From Yersinia vastinensis (GTDB lineage Bacteria; Pseudomonadota; Gammaproteobacteria; Enterobacterales; Enterobacteriaceae): a DNA stretch of 64,000 bases. The notes beneath the pieces were generated by a model. The model was not told the origin of the DNA and ran no database searches. It worked only from the letters and a program-made list of their open reading frames with translations. The translations under genes and the position numbers were made by a program. Below are positions 9,241 to 22,739 of the stretch, one piece after another. Each line of letters begins with the position of its first letter. Position 1 is the stretch's first letter. The stretch is taken from NCBI RefSeq assembly GCF_902726565.1, contig NZ_CACVAF010000007.1, positions 1 to 64,000 on the forward strand. Reading direction: 5' to 3'.

Positions 9241-10581
9241 ATGCCACAAAATATTCAGCTGCGCAGAGTGCTTAAAACCCCGGCGCTCGTCGCTTTCGGG
9301 CTTGCCTACATGGTGCCTTTAGGCGTATTCACCACCTACGGACAGGTGACCGTATTAAGTCAGGGGCATTTACCTATTGCCTATCTGGTCACGGTTGCCA
9401 CCATTCTGTTTACTGCCCTCAGTTATTGTCGGATGACCAGCGCCATGCCGCTATCAGGTTCTGCTTACTCTTATGTGCAGCGCAGTTTTGGTGGGAAAAC
9501 CGGTTTTCTGGTGGGTTGGGCTCAAATTTTGGATTATCTGTTCCTACCAATCCTTAATTATTTGGTTTTAGGCATTTTCTTGCACGAGGCGTTTCCGGCC
9601 ATTCCCGCGCCGGTCTTTATTATTGCGTCTATCGTCAGTGTCAGTCTGTTAAATATTCTTGGCGTGCGTTTGCTCACTTCAGTGAATTTCTCACTGATTG
9701 CTGCTCAAATGGTCTTTATCGTCTTATTTATCGCGCTTTCTTTCAGTCAGGCCGATTTAAGCCCGGCGGCATTAATGAAGCCATTGCTGGTGGATGCCGG
9801 CGACTTCTCAGGCTTACTCTCCGGTGCCGCCGTTCTGTGTTTGGCCTTCCTCGGCTTTGATGCTATCGCCACAATGGCAGAAGAAGCTCATGACGCTAAA
9901 CGCACTCTGCCACGTGCCATTTTGTTTACCGTAATAAGTGCTGGGGCTATTTTTATCGCCGTTTCTTATGCCGCGCATTTGGCTTACCCCGACTGGAAAT
10001 CGCTCATTCCTCATCAAGATACCGCCAGCCTGATTATCTCCGAGCACGTCGGCGGTAAGTGGATGTATAACTTCTTTATGGCCACTTATCTGACCGGTGT
10101 TTATGCCTCGGCAATGACCGCGCAAACCAGTGTGTCACGCATCTTCTATGCCATGGGGCGCGAAGGCGTATTACCACGTAAAGTGTTCTTCCATCTGCAT
10201 CGTAAGTTCCACACACCTTGGCGGGCAATTTTGTTCGTGGCGACTATCTCATTGCTAGCCCTGTTCCTTGACCTGAACTTGGTGGTGTCGATGATCAGTT
10301 TTGGTGCACTTGGTGCATTCACTTTTGTGAATTTAAGTGTGGTAAAACATTTTATTATCAATGAGAAACGTCGCGGTGCTAGTGCAATGTTCAAATATGG
10401 GCTGCTACCGATGATGGGCTTTGTGATGTCGGTATGGCTGTGGGTTCATCTTGAACAACGCGCGCTTGAGGTAGGCTTGCTGTGGTTGCTCGCAGGCTTT
10501 ATCTATCTGCTCTGGCTGACCCGCGGTTGGCGTAAATCACCGCCTTCAGTTCATCCGGATGATATTTCCCATCTCATGTGA
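9241..10581 (+). CDS. APC-family permease, PuuP/PlaP-like (putative polyamine or amino acid importer)
   Basis: A 446-residue inner-membrane protein with about 12 hydrophobic segments. Segments such as QILDYLFLPILNYL and LAFLGFDAIATMAEE match the E. coli putrescine importers PuuP and PlaP in the substrate-site helices. I use the ATG at 9241 (MPQNIQ); AGGAG at 9225-9229 lies 11 nt upstream, and a TTG nine codons earlier has no ribosome site. The adjacent upstream amidohydrolase is on the same strand, but a hairpin separates them. The exact substrate is not certain. Confidence 0.85.
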   Translation: MPQNIQLRRVLKTPALVAFGLAYMVPLGVFTTYGQVTVLSQGHLPIAYLVTVATILFTALSYCRMTSAMPLSGSAYSYVQRSFGGKTGFLVGWAQILDYLFLPILNYLVLGIFLHEAFPAIPAPVFIIASIVSVSLLNILGVRLLTSVNFSLIAAQMVFIVLFIALSFSQADLSPAALMKPLLVDAGDFSGLLSGAAVLCLAFLGFDAIATMAEEAHDAKRTLPRAILFTVISAGAIFIAVSYAAHLAYPDWKSLIPHQDTASLIISEHVGGKWMYNFFMATYLTGVYASAMTAQTSVSRIFYAMGREGVLPRKVFFHLHRKFHTPWRAILFVATISLLALFLDLNLVVSMISFGALGAFTFVNLSVVKHFIINEKRRGASAMFKYGLLPMMGFVMSVWLWVHLEQRALEVGLLWLLAGFIYLLWLTRGWRKSPPSVHPDDISHLM

Positions 10582-10597
10582 TGAAGAATGTTGCAGT

Positions 10598-10626
10598 AAA
10601 AATGGCCACTCTGAGTGGCCATTTTT
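10598..10626. terminator. Bidirectional terminator between the APC permease and mltB
   Basis: The symmetrical stem AAAAATGGCCACT / AGTGGCCATTTTT with a 3-nt loop lies between two convergent genes. It has T runs on both strands, so it can end both transcripts. Confidence 0.8.
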
Positions 10627-10664
10627 ATATGGTTCAAAGAACCAAGTGTGATTGGGCCAATACC

Positions 10665-11738
10665 CTATAGATTTCTTGCTCGGCCCACCGCCTCTCCCAA
10701 CTGCCAAACGGCCATTGCGTAGTGGGTGCTGTGGTTATAGCGAGTAATGGTGTAGAAGTTTGGTAAACCATACCAATATTGATAACCACTACCGACATCA
10801 AGGCGTAATAAACTGGCCTCTTGATATTCACCCAGTGAACTTGTTGGGTTTAACCCTGCTGCTGCCAGCGTTGAAACGGGATATTTGGTTTTAAAGCCAT
10901 TATCAAGATTGGGCGCTTGTCCGTTTGCAGGTATTGCGACTGTCGCCCCCTTCGTCCAACCATGAGATTTAAAGTAATTGGCCACACTGCCGATGGCATC
11001 TACCGGGTCCCACAAATTGATGTGTCCGTTACCATTAAAATCAACTGCATAGCTCTTAAACGATGAGGGCATAAACTGACCATAACCCATCGCACCAGCA
11101 TAAGAACCTTGCAAACTGAGCGGATCATTACCCTCAGCCCGCGCCATTAGCAGGAAGGTTTCCAACTCACCAGTAAAGTATTCGGCACGGCGCGGATAAG
11201 CAAAGGAGAGTGTCGCCAGCGCATCAATAATGCGGGTCTTGCCCATCACCCTACCCCAGCGGGTCTCAACCCCGATGATTCCGACGATAATTTCTGGTGG
11301 CACCCCATATATCTCATAGGCGCGTTGCAGCGCATCTTCATATTGATTCCAGAAATTGACGCCATTCTGCACATTATCCGGGGTAATGAATTTGCTGCGA
11401 TAGCGGTTCCAAGCCCCATTTGGTCCGGAAGGACGGCCTGACGTGGGTGCTTGCTTATCCATCAAACGGATAACCCAGTCCAACTTTTTAGTTTGAGCCA
11501 ATACATCATGCAATTGCTGGCGTTCAAAACCGTGTTCGCGCACCATTTTGTCAACAAAACGAGCGGTGTCTGCATTATAAGCAAAATCGCCATTTTCCAG
11601 ATGGCCTACATGTTGCGGCTCCAGCAAGAAACCACTCTGCGTCAGGTTATCTGACGGTGTAGCAGCAGGAGGCGTCGGCTTGCTGCTACAGGCGCAGAGC
11701 AAAGTGAATAAAGGGAGAATAACAGCCAAGTGACGCAT
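10665..11738 (-). CDS. mltB: Membrane-bound lytic murein transglycosylase B
   Basis: A 357-residue lipoprotein that cleaves the MurNAc-GlcNAc bond of peptidoglycan to form 1,6-anhydroMurNAc. The signal peptide ends in a lipobox (LLCAC), giving an outer-membrane anchor. The SLT_2 catalytic region carries the glutamate in GVETRWG, followed by GYGQFMPSSF and a calcium-loop-like DFNGNGHINLWDP segment as in Slt35. I start at ATG 11738 (MRHLAV), since the extra 12 residues of the longest frame would precede the signal peptide without reason. It stands alone and is convergent with the upstream permease. Confidence 0.93.
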   Translation of the reverse strand: MRHLAVILPLFTLLCACSSKPTPPAATPSDNLTQSGFLLEPQHVGHLENGDFAYNADTARFVDKMVREHGFERQQLHDVLAQTKKLDWVIRLMDKQAPTSGRPSGPNGAWNRYRSKFITPDNVQNGVNFWNQYEDALQRAYEIYGVPPEIIVGIIGVETRWGRVMGKTRIIDALATLSFAYPRRAEYFTGELETFLLMARAEGNDPLSLQGSYAGAMGYGQFMPSSFKSYAVDFNGNGHINLWDPVDAIGSVANYFKSHGWTKGATVAIPANGQAPNLDNGFKTKYPVSTLAAAGLNPTSSLGEYQEASLLRLDVGSGYQYWYGLPNFYTITRYNHSTHYAMAVWQLGEAVGRARNL

Positions 11739-11913
11739 CAAATACCCATAAATCATGCAAAAAGTGATAGCCATGTTAAGGCATTGTCAGATTAGCACAA
11801 ACAGGAAAATGCAGTGTTGCCGCGGGTTCTTTATAAAAATTGAGGCATTAGCTCTGTTTGTCGGCACAGATTGCATTATGCTGCTGAAATCATGAATTAC
11901 GGAGCCGCATCCA

Positions 11914-12552
11914 ATGGATGAAACACATGTCATCATAGTGACCGTCGGGCTATTTGTGCTCACCTTTATTAACCCTGGAGCCAATCTGCTGGTTGTGGTG
12001 CAGACGAGCCTCAGTTCAGGTAAAAATGCTGGGTTAATGACGGGGTTAGGTGTGGCGTTAGGCGATGCCATTTATTCGGGGTTGGGGCTATTTGGTATGG
12101 CAGCACTAATTGCAGAAGGTGGCATGCTATTCTCGACCATTAAAATCGGGGGCGGCTTATATCTGCTTTGGTATGCCTACAATATGGTGCGGCATCGGCA
12201 AGAACTCCATATGGGTATCGAGGCGGTCACCACTACAACAAGGACCCCTTGGTATGTTTTCTTCCGCCGCGGTCTGCTGACTGATTTATCTAATCCACAA
12301 ACTGTATTATTTTTTATCAGTATTTTCTCCGTCACCCTCACTCCCACCACCCCCGTATGGGCTAAAGTGGTTGCCTGGCTTGGCATCGTGCTCGCTTCGG
12401 TTCTGTGGCGGTCATTACTCAGTATGGCGTTCTCGCGCCCCAAAGTACGCCGAGCTTATGGAAAGGTTCAGCACCTACTCAGTGGCATTATCGGTATCGC
12501 GGTCGGGGCTTTTGGATTGCGCTTAATTTATGAAGGCATCACCCGCCGCTAA
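11914..12552 (+). CDS. LysE/RhtB-family amino acid exporter
   Basis: A 212-residue inner-membrane protein with about six hydrophobic segments. The N-terminal FINPGANLLVV segment and the GLLTDLSNPQTVLFF segment are hallmarks of RhtB/RhtC homoserine and threonine exporters. GGAG at 11901-11904 lies 9 nt before the ATG. Overall likeness is closer to RhtC, but the substrate (threonine, homoserine or another amino acid) cannot be told from sequence. It is a monocistronic gene divergent from mltB. Confidence 0.85.
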   Translation: MDETHVIIVTVGLFVLTFINPGANLLVVVQTSLSSGKNAGLMTGLGVALGDAIYSGLGLFGMAALIAEGGMLFSTIKIGGGLYLLWYAYNMVRHRQELHMGIEAVTTTTRTPWYVFFRRGLLTDLSNPQTVLFFISIFSVTLTPTTPVWAKVVAWLGIVLASVLWRSLLSMAFSRPKVRRAYGKVQHLLSGIIGIAVGAFGLRLIYEGITRR

Positions 12553-12570
12553 CCCACTATTTAATTAACA

Positions 12571-13101
12571 TCACAAAGGTCTTATTTGGGGGCCTTTGTG
12601 CTCAAGACGTAGCTGCCGATATTCCAGTATCGTCAATACAATCACCACCAAGTCCAGTAAGGTAATCAAGATTAATAGTACTGAATGGGTAAAGGTATAG
12701 CGGTATAGTTGATAGACAATAAATAAGCTGAAAATCACAATGGCCGCCGGATAATAACCCAGTTTTTTACGCCACAAGCCAATGATGACCCACAGCTTAA
12801 CCACCCCGTGAATGAGCAAATAAAAGGCAGCAAAATGCAGGCTGCTAATGGAAAGGCTTTGTGCTGCATGCAACAAATAATTGGCAATGACATCACCACG
12901 ACCTTCAATAAATTCAACCTGTGTAATGCGATGTAATAAATTAAGTAAAAACTGCGGAGTGATAAAAAAGGTTAAAATGCCGGACAGAATCTCCATGACA
13001 GCCAAAAAGGCTTTCAGCAGCAAACTGACTTCAAAAACAGCATGAATATTTTTCTCGCCAAAGAGATTATGGCGCTCAAAGCGGTTTTTAATATTCCACA
13101 T
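12571..13101 (-). CDS. DUF2127-family inner-membrane protein
   Basis: A 176-residue protein with four hydrophobic segments separated by short charged loops, typical of DUF2127 membrane proteins of unknown function. The residues HAVFEVSLLLKAFLAVMEIL near the start form the first helix and include a typical charged entry. The ATG at 13101 is preferred over 13119 because AGGGA lies 9 nt before it. Its 3' end overlaps a hairpin (CACAAAGG / CCTTTGTG, 12572-12600) shared with the convergent exporter gene. No operon partner; function unknown. Confidence 0.75.
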   Translation of the reverse strand: MWNIKNRFERHNLFGEKNIHAVFEVSLLLKAFLAVMEILSGILTFFITPQFLLNLLHRITQVEFIEGRGDVIANYLLHAAQSLSISSLHFAAFYLLIHGVVKLWVIIGLWRKKLGYYPAAIVIFSLFIVYQLYRYTFTHSVLLILITLLDLVVIVLTILEYRQLRLEHKGPQIRPL

Positions 13102-13220
13102 CGCGCGGATTCCCTGCATATAAATACGGTAAAGATGATTCGGTACACCATAGAGTAGCAGCTTACGTGGCGCCGGTTAAAGCACCACATTTTCACGATT
13201 TACCCGCAAAGCTTGGCGAT

Positions 13221-14642
13221 TTAGAATGTAATCACAGTTTTTAATCCTGTAACCCAAGCATCTTGTGTCTGACTGACGCCCGCTGGCGAGTGCCAGTATT
13301 GTAAATCAGGCTGCAATTCCAACCATGACGTTACACGGAAACGATAATAAAGTTCTGCGGTAATGGAATGGCCCGGTACGGGGGAATAACGTGGATTCGC
13401 ATAGTCAGAGATATTATTGATTTGATTATGATAGCGTTGATTATCTTTATAATGATCACTGAGTTTCACCATTGAAACACCCAGCCCTAACCAGTCCTGT
13501 GGTCGGCTATCAAATAGGCCACGATAACGAATACCGGTAGCGGCGGCATAATGCATGTAATTCGTCCGCTGATCAGCCAAGGACATACTGTAGAACACAC
13601 TTAAGCCGCGGCTGGCATCGTCTTGATGTTTTGTGACCTGCTGATTAAATCCGCCGTAGAAGAACCAAGTATCATTGTGGTAGCGATAACCACCGGGATC
13701 AGTAGCACCGGGTGCGCCGGAGACTCCAGTATAAAGATCGCGTTGTTCCGCATTGGTGTATAAAAGCCCCAAGTTATAAATACCGGGCAGGCCCGCCACG
13801 GCATGAGTTTTTAACTCCAATTCCAATGGCAATAATAGGCCTTTACTGCCTTTGGTTGACCAACTCCACGCTCTGCCACGGCTTGGTGCTTCTGGATTTT
13901 GCTCCATGACCCCAGTTTTTAAGGTGAGGTCATCAGTAAGTTTATATTGCAGCGTGGTCCCCCAATAGTGAACATTCCAGTTAAACCAAGTCAGTGAGTT
14001 TGCTGATTTACCACCACATAATCCTAATGTCTGAAAATCACAGGGAATGATTTGGTCAAAATCCTGTACTTTATTCATTAAACCAATTCGCCAATGCAAT
14101 TTTTGATCAGCGAAACTTCGGGCGAAGGTTAGCCATCCCAAACGAGTAATTGACTGGCCGCCAAAACTTTCCTGCGATAAATCCGTAATGTTGACACGGG
14201 GGTCTTGTAATCGATCACGCGTCAGGTTGTTATCATGATTCCGATTAACAATATTCCCTTCAATAACTGCATCTGGGATGCCTGTATATAATTCAAGGTT
14301 TTGTTGAAAGGTTAATGAAAATTGATCAATATAAGAAGCTTGTTTGTCATGATTATAACCACCACCTGCGTTATAGGATAATTGACTCAAATAACCGAGT
14401 GAGTAATTAAAACCGTGCTCCGATAAAATAGGTCGAATACCTAACATATCCCCCAATAACCCCTCTTGCGGCGGTTCAAAGCCTAACGCTATTCCTTGCC
14501 ACTCTGGTGTTGGCGGTTCGCTATATTCACCACTGCCGGTTAAACCATCGCTGAACGCTGATGACGAGAATAGAATTGTCGAGGTCAGTAAATAAAATGC
14601 AGCAGAATTTATCTGACGAGTCAGATATATAATTGGTTTCAT
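13221..14642 (-). CDS. OprB-type carbohydrate-selective outer-membrane porin
   Basis: A 473-residue protein with a Sec signal peptide (cleavage likely after SSAFS, about residue 32) and the OprB-like start of the mature protein (GDMLGIRPILSEHGF, YNAGGGYNHDKQ). The chain alternates in beta-barrel fashion and ends in a C-terminal phenylalanine (VITF), as outer-membrane porins do. It is the last gene of the bgl operon, 73 nt after the phospho-beta-glucosidase, and has its own AAGGGA ribosome site. It takes the place of BglH of E. coli, which belongs to the LamB family instead. Its likely role is outer-membrane uptake of aryl-beta-glucosides or cellobiose. Confidence 0.85.
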   Translation of the reverse strand: MKPIIYLTRQINSAAFYLLTSTILFSSSAFSDGLTGSGEYSEPPTPEWQGIALGFEPPQEGLLGDMLGIRPILSEHGFNYSLGYLSQLSYNAGGGYNHDKQASYIDQFSLTFQQNLELYTGIPDAVIEGNIVNRNHDNNLTRDRLQDPRVNITDLSQESFGGQSITRLGWLTFARSFADQKLHWRIGLMNKVQDFDQIIPCDFQTLGLCGGKSANSLTWFNWNVHYWGTTLQYKLTDDLTLKTGVMEQNPEAPSRGRAWSWSTKGSKGLLLPLELELKTHAVAGLPGIYNLGLLYTNAEQRDLYTGVSGAPGATDPGGYRYHNDTWFFYGGFNQQVTKHQDDASRGLSVFYSMSLADQRTNYMHYAAATGIRYRGLFDSRPQDWLGLGVSMVKLSDHYKDNQRYHNQINNISDYANPRYSPVPGHSITAELYYRFRVTSWLELQPDLQYWHSPAGVSQTQDAWVTGLKTVITF

Positions 14643-14715
14643 TTTTTTCCCTTTTAGAATAATTAGCGCACCCGATATAAAATAGGTGCGCTATACAACA
14701 TTAAATATCACTGAA

Positions 14716-18051
<3,336 letters not shown>

Positions 18052-18075
18052 TTATTTGGCTAGCTAAGTTCGGGC

Positions 18076-18159
18076 AAAAAAAAACCTGAATGCACTTCGT
18101 ACCGCAATGAGGCGATACAAGCACTTTCAGGTTTTGCCTGCCGTTGGCAGTAACAATCC
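18076..18159 (-). promoter_or_regulatory. BglG-type antiterminator (RAT) and terminator ahead of bglF
   Basis: Reading the minus strand, an RNA antiterminator target from 18159 to 18130 begins GGATTGTTACTG and ends GGCAGGCAAAACC, matching the BglG/LicT binding consensus. It overlaps the 5' arm of a terminator (AAAACCTGAA pairing with TTCAGGTTTT) that ends in nine T (18084-18076). The overlap through AAAACC is the classical switch: antiterminator bound means read-through into bglF. Confidence 0.9.
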
Positions 18160-18230
18160 TCTTTTCCTTTTGGCTATTTGAGTGTTATCCCCCCACTGCA
18201 ACCTATGGAAAACATTCTCTCTTTAACACA

Positions 18231-19079
<849 letters not shown>

Positions 19080-19091
19080 TTAGCCCTGAAA

Positions 19092-19165
19092 ACAAAAAAA
19101 CCCGATTCAGCAGCATTTATCAAGCTACTCAATCAGGTTTTGCCCGCCATTGACGGTAACAATCC
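19092..19165 (-). promoter_or_regulatory. BglG-type antiterminator (RAT) and terminator in the bglG leader
   Basis: On the minus strand a second RAT site (19165 to 19136) starts GGATTGTTACCG and ends GGCGGGCAAAACC. It overlaps a terminator stem (AACCTGATT / AATCGGGTT) followed by seven T. It differs from the copy ahead of bglF only in the apical part of the antiterminator, as expected for two targets of one protein. Confidence 0.9.
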
Positions 19166-19556
19166 AACTACGGATAAATTAGCATGTTAATGCTGTATCG
19201 CAAGCAACGAGAGATAGAAATCGTGATGGAGATCTCCTCTTGCCTCATTTCTCCATTATTAATACGGTACTCAGACAGCTAACTACTCATTTTATATCAA
19301 CAAGAAAAATTGCTAGATAAAAAAACAAATATATTAAGAGTTTTCTCAAAAAATTAAGTTAAATTAAATAAAAACACAGTCGCTATATAAACAATAATAC
19401 AACCCTTTCATTTGAGAGTGATTCTTTATTACTCTTAACTAACAATAAATATATTAAATTTATGTATAGGGAATAGTTAATATCTCGCAGTAAGTCATTA
19501 ATGATTTGCGCCATACGTACATAAATCACCGCTATATTTTCGTTATACCGCCTTAA
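19166..19556. other. AT-rich intergenic region between the bgl and dms operons
   Basis: About 500 bp lie between the bglG leader and dmsA. It must hold the bgl promoter; a weak candidate on the minus strand is TTGCGA, 16 nt, TAATTT near 19180-19205. The stretch 19250-19560 is very AT-rich. A 66-codon frame on the minus strand (19383-19583) has no ribosome site and I do not call it. Confidence 0.5.
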
Positions 19557-19570
19557 TTGATTTATATCAT
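19557..19570 (+). promoter_or_regulatory. FNR-like site upstream of dmsA
   Basis: TTGAT-TTAT-ATCAT matches the FNR consensus TTGAT-N4-ATCAA in nine of ten defined positions. It lies 113 bp upstream of the dmsA start, a normal place for activation of an anaerobic respiratory operon. No experimental support. Confidence 0.6.
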
Positions 19571-19683
19571 ATGCAAGTAACAAAACATTTCATAAGGTGA
19601 GATTCTATCGTCCGACTCTGTATTTTATTTTCGCCAAAATTTTTTATTTTTTCAAAAAAATGTCCTCCGCAAAGGTAATGTCG

Positions 19684-22109
19684 ATGAATAACAATAAAAG
19701 ACCTATCACCGGCTCACTAAGCCGCCGTGAATTTATTCAAACATCTGCCGCAGTGACCGGGGCTGCGGCAATCGCCGGTTCAATCACCCTTCCTTTCTCA
19801 GTGCAAGCCGCGCCAGAACAGGCGACAACATCAACAGAAAAGGAAACCATTAAATATAGTGCATGCTTGGTTAACTGTGGTAGCCGCTGCCCGCTAAAAG
19901 TGCATGTCAAGAATGGTGAAATTATTAAAATTGCTAATGAAGCTATTTATGATGATTCCACATTTGGCGAGCATCAAATTCGCCCATGTTTACGGGGGCG
20001 CTCAGTAAGATGGAAAACATATAACCCAGACCGGGTGAAATATCCCATGTTACGAGTGGGTAACGTGGGGAAGGTAAATTCAAACGCATTAGTTGGGATG
20101 AAGCCACTACTATTGTGGCTGATAATCTGAAAAAAACTATTGCACAGCATGGTAATGAAGCTATTTATTATCAATATGGTTCTGGCTCTACCGGTGCTAA
20201 TTTGCAAGGCCGCAACGCCTGTAAAAGAATGCTAAGTTTACTGGGCGGTTTTTTAGACCAACACGGCACCTACTCCACAGCGCAAATCAATACAGTAATG
20301 CCGTATATTTATGGCGGTGCTGAGGAAACGCTACTGGATGAAATTAAAAACTCAGATTTAGTGGTAATGTTCGGCCATAACTTGGCAGAAACACGAATGT
20401 CAGGTGGTGGACAATATATTGAAACAGTCCACGCGCTAGGGAAAAGCAAAGCCAAGGTCATTATTATCGACCCACGCATGACCGACAGTGTGACCACTTT
20501 CAATGCCGAGTGGATCCCTATATTCCCCGGAACTGATGCCGCCTTGGTTGCTGCATTAGGTTATGTATTAATTAAAGAAAACCTGACCGATGAGGATTTT
20601 CTAGCACAATATTGTGTCGGTTGGGATGCTGCCACACTTCCCGCATCAGCTCCTGCCAATGGTTCTTATAAAGACTACATTTTAGGTCATGGTGCCGATG
20701 GGGTAGAAAAAACGCCAGAATGGGCCAGCGAAATAACCGGCATTGATCCCGTGCGTATTATCCAACTCGCCCGCGAATTAGGTAATGCTCGAGCAGCCTG
20801 GATTTCACAAGGCTGGGGCATTCAGCGTAGTGCCAATGGTGAGCAGACTGCACGCTCAATTATGATGTTGCCACTAATGACTGGAAATATCGGTCGAGCA
20901 GGAACCAATACTGGCGCTTGGGGCGGAAACGTAAAATACCCGGTGCCGGGATTCAGTATTCCTAATCCGGTAAAAACAGCCATCCCCTGCTTTATGTGGA
21001 CTGACGCTATCTTCCGCGGTACTGAGATGACGGCTAAAAATGCCCATGTGAAGAATAAAGATAAACTTGATACCAATATTAAGTTTATGTGGAACTACGC
21101 CAGCAACGTCATTGGTAATCAACATTCTGATTTAAATAAAACTCACCAAATTTTACAAGATGAATCACTGTGCGAATTTATTTTAGTGTGGGAAAACCAC
21201 ATGACAAACTCCGCTAAATACGCTGATTTACTCTTACCTGACGTCACATCGGTTGAATCAAATGACTTGATTGATAACTCTTATGCCAGTGGGGCTTATC
21301 ACTACGTGACACGGCTACAAAATGCTATCGAGCCGATGTGGGAATGCCGCCCTTCTTATGACGTTTTGGCCGAGATTGCCACTAAATGCGGGATTGGAGA
21401 CGCCTTTACCGAAGGCCATACCCAGCAAGAGTGGATCGAAATTAGTTATAACAAAATGCGTGAGAAAAACCCGGCGCTACCGACGTTCGAGCAAACCGAT
21501 GATAAAGGCATTATTGACCGTATTTATGCCGACAGTAACCAATATATCGCATTAAAAAGTTTCCGCGACGATCCGCTAAATAACCCGTTGAAAACCCCCT
21601 CAGGTAAAATTGAGATCTATTCAGAAGCACTGGCGACATTAGGAAAAGAGTGGCAACTGGCACCGGGTGACCGTATTACAGCAGTCGCTGAATACTGCCC
21701 AACATTTGAAGGGGTTAGTGATATCGACACCATGAAAACCTATCCGCTTCAAATGACCGGTTTTCATATCAAAGGCCACACTCACTCATCCTATTACAAC
21801 GTGGCAATGCTGCGTGAGGCAGTACCACACCAGTTCTGGATGAACCCGATTGATGCAAAAGCTCGTGGTCTGCAACAAGGCGATATGGTTGAGATTTTTA
21901 ACGATCGAGGCCGAATCCTTATTGCCGTCAAAATTACCGAGCGCGTGTTACCGGGCGTGATCACTGTGCCGCAAGGAGCATGGCGCAACCTCAACAAAGA
22001 GGGCATTGACGTGGGTGGCTGTATCAATACCTTGACGACACTCCGCCCGTCGCCACTGGCGAAAGGCAATCCACAACACACTAACCTCGTTGAAGTTAAA
22101 CGCGCATAA
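19684..22109 (+). pseudogene. dmsA: DMSO reductase-type molybdopterin catalytic subunit (DmsA/YnfE-like), interrupted by a frameshift
   Basis: The first part (19684-20130) has a Tat signal (SRREFIQTSA), the iron-sulfur segment CLVNCGSRCPLKV and the CLRGRS region. The second part (frame of 20115-22109) carries the remainder of the catalytic subunit, including the probable Mo-ligand serine in HGTYSTAQ and the C-terminal molydopterin-binding domain ending RPSPLAKGNP. The frames join near 20061-20065: past that point the +1 frame reads RGEGKFKRISWDEA, exactly as expected in DmsA, so a single base (probably an A in GGGTAACGT) is missing. The start is ATG 19684 with AAAGGT 7 nt before. Otherwise full length (~808 codons). 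Either a recent inactivation or a sequencing error. Confidence 0.85.
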
Positions 22110-22120
22110 GGAGTTGAAAA

Positions 22121-22738
22121 ATGAAGCAATATGGATTTTTTGTCGACTCCACTAAGTGCACGGGGTGTAAAACCTGTCAGATCAGTTGCAAGGATGAGAA
22201 AAACTTGGAACTGGGGCCGAAACTGCGTCGAGTGTATGAGTATGGCGGTGGTAGCTGGACTCAACAGGGCAATATCTGGGTACAGAATGTCTTTAATTAC
22301 TATCTGTCCATTGCGTGTAACCATTGTTCGTCCCCGACGTGTGTCACTGGCTGCCCTACCGGCGCGATGCACAAACGTGAAGAGGACGGTTTGGTGGTGG
22401 TCAATCAGGATCTCTGCGTTGGCTGCCGCTATTGCGAGATGCGTTGCCCATACGGCGCACCGCAATTTGATGCCAAGAAGAAGTTAATGACCAAGTGCGA
22501 TGGCTGCTATCAGCGAGTCGCAGAAGGGAAGAAACCGGTTTGTGTCGAGTCTTGCCCACAGCGCGCATTGGATTTCGATGAAATTACCGTCTTAAGAGAT
22601 AAATACGGCGAAGAAAATGCCATTGCACCTTTGCCGCTTGCCCATCTCACCCACCCGAATCTGGTGATAAAAGCCCATCGTGATGCCAAACCATCAGGTG
22701 ATACATCAGGCAGTATTCAAAATCCGGCGGAGGTATAA
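22121..22738 (+). CDS. dmsB: DMSO reductase iron-sulfur subunit B
   Basis: A 205-residue ferredoxin-like electron-transfer subunit with four [4Fe-4S] cysteine motifs: CTGCKTCQISC near the N-terminus, CNHCSSPTCVTGCP, CVGCRYCEMRCP and a CDGC...CVESCP set. It carries electrons from the membrane anchor to DmsA and is exported with DmsA by the Tat system. It starts 11 nt after dmsA and ends 1 nt before dmsC. It is intact although dmsA is broken. Confidence 0.94.
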   Translation: MKQYGFFVDSTKCTGCKTCQISCKDEKNLELGPKLRRVYEYGGGSWTQQGNIWVQNVFNYYLSIACNHCSSPTCVTGCPTGAMHKREEDGLVVVNQDLCVGCRYCEMRCPYGAPQFDAKKKLMTKCDGCYQRVAEGKKPVCVESCPQRALDFDEITVLRDKYGEENAIAPLPLAHLTHPNLVIKAHRDAKPSGDTSGSIQNPAEV

Positions 22739-22739
22739 A

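Noticed and set aside
19383-19583. 66-codon minus-strand frame in the bgl-dms intergenic region
   Set aside because: AT-rich, no ribosome site, and it runs over the FNR-like site.
21794-22465. 223-codon minus-strand frame
   Set aside because: Antisense to dmsA and dmsB; no recognisable motif or ribosome site.
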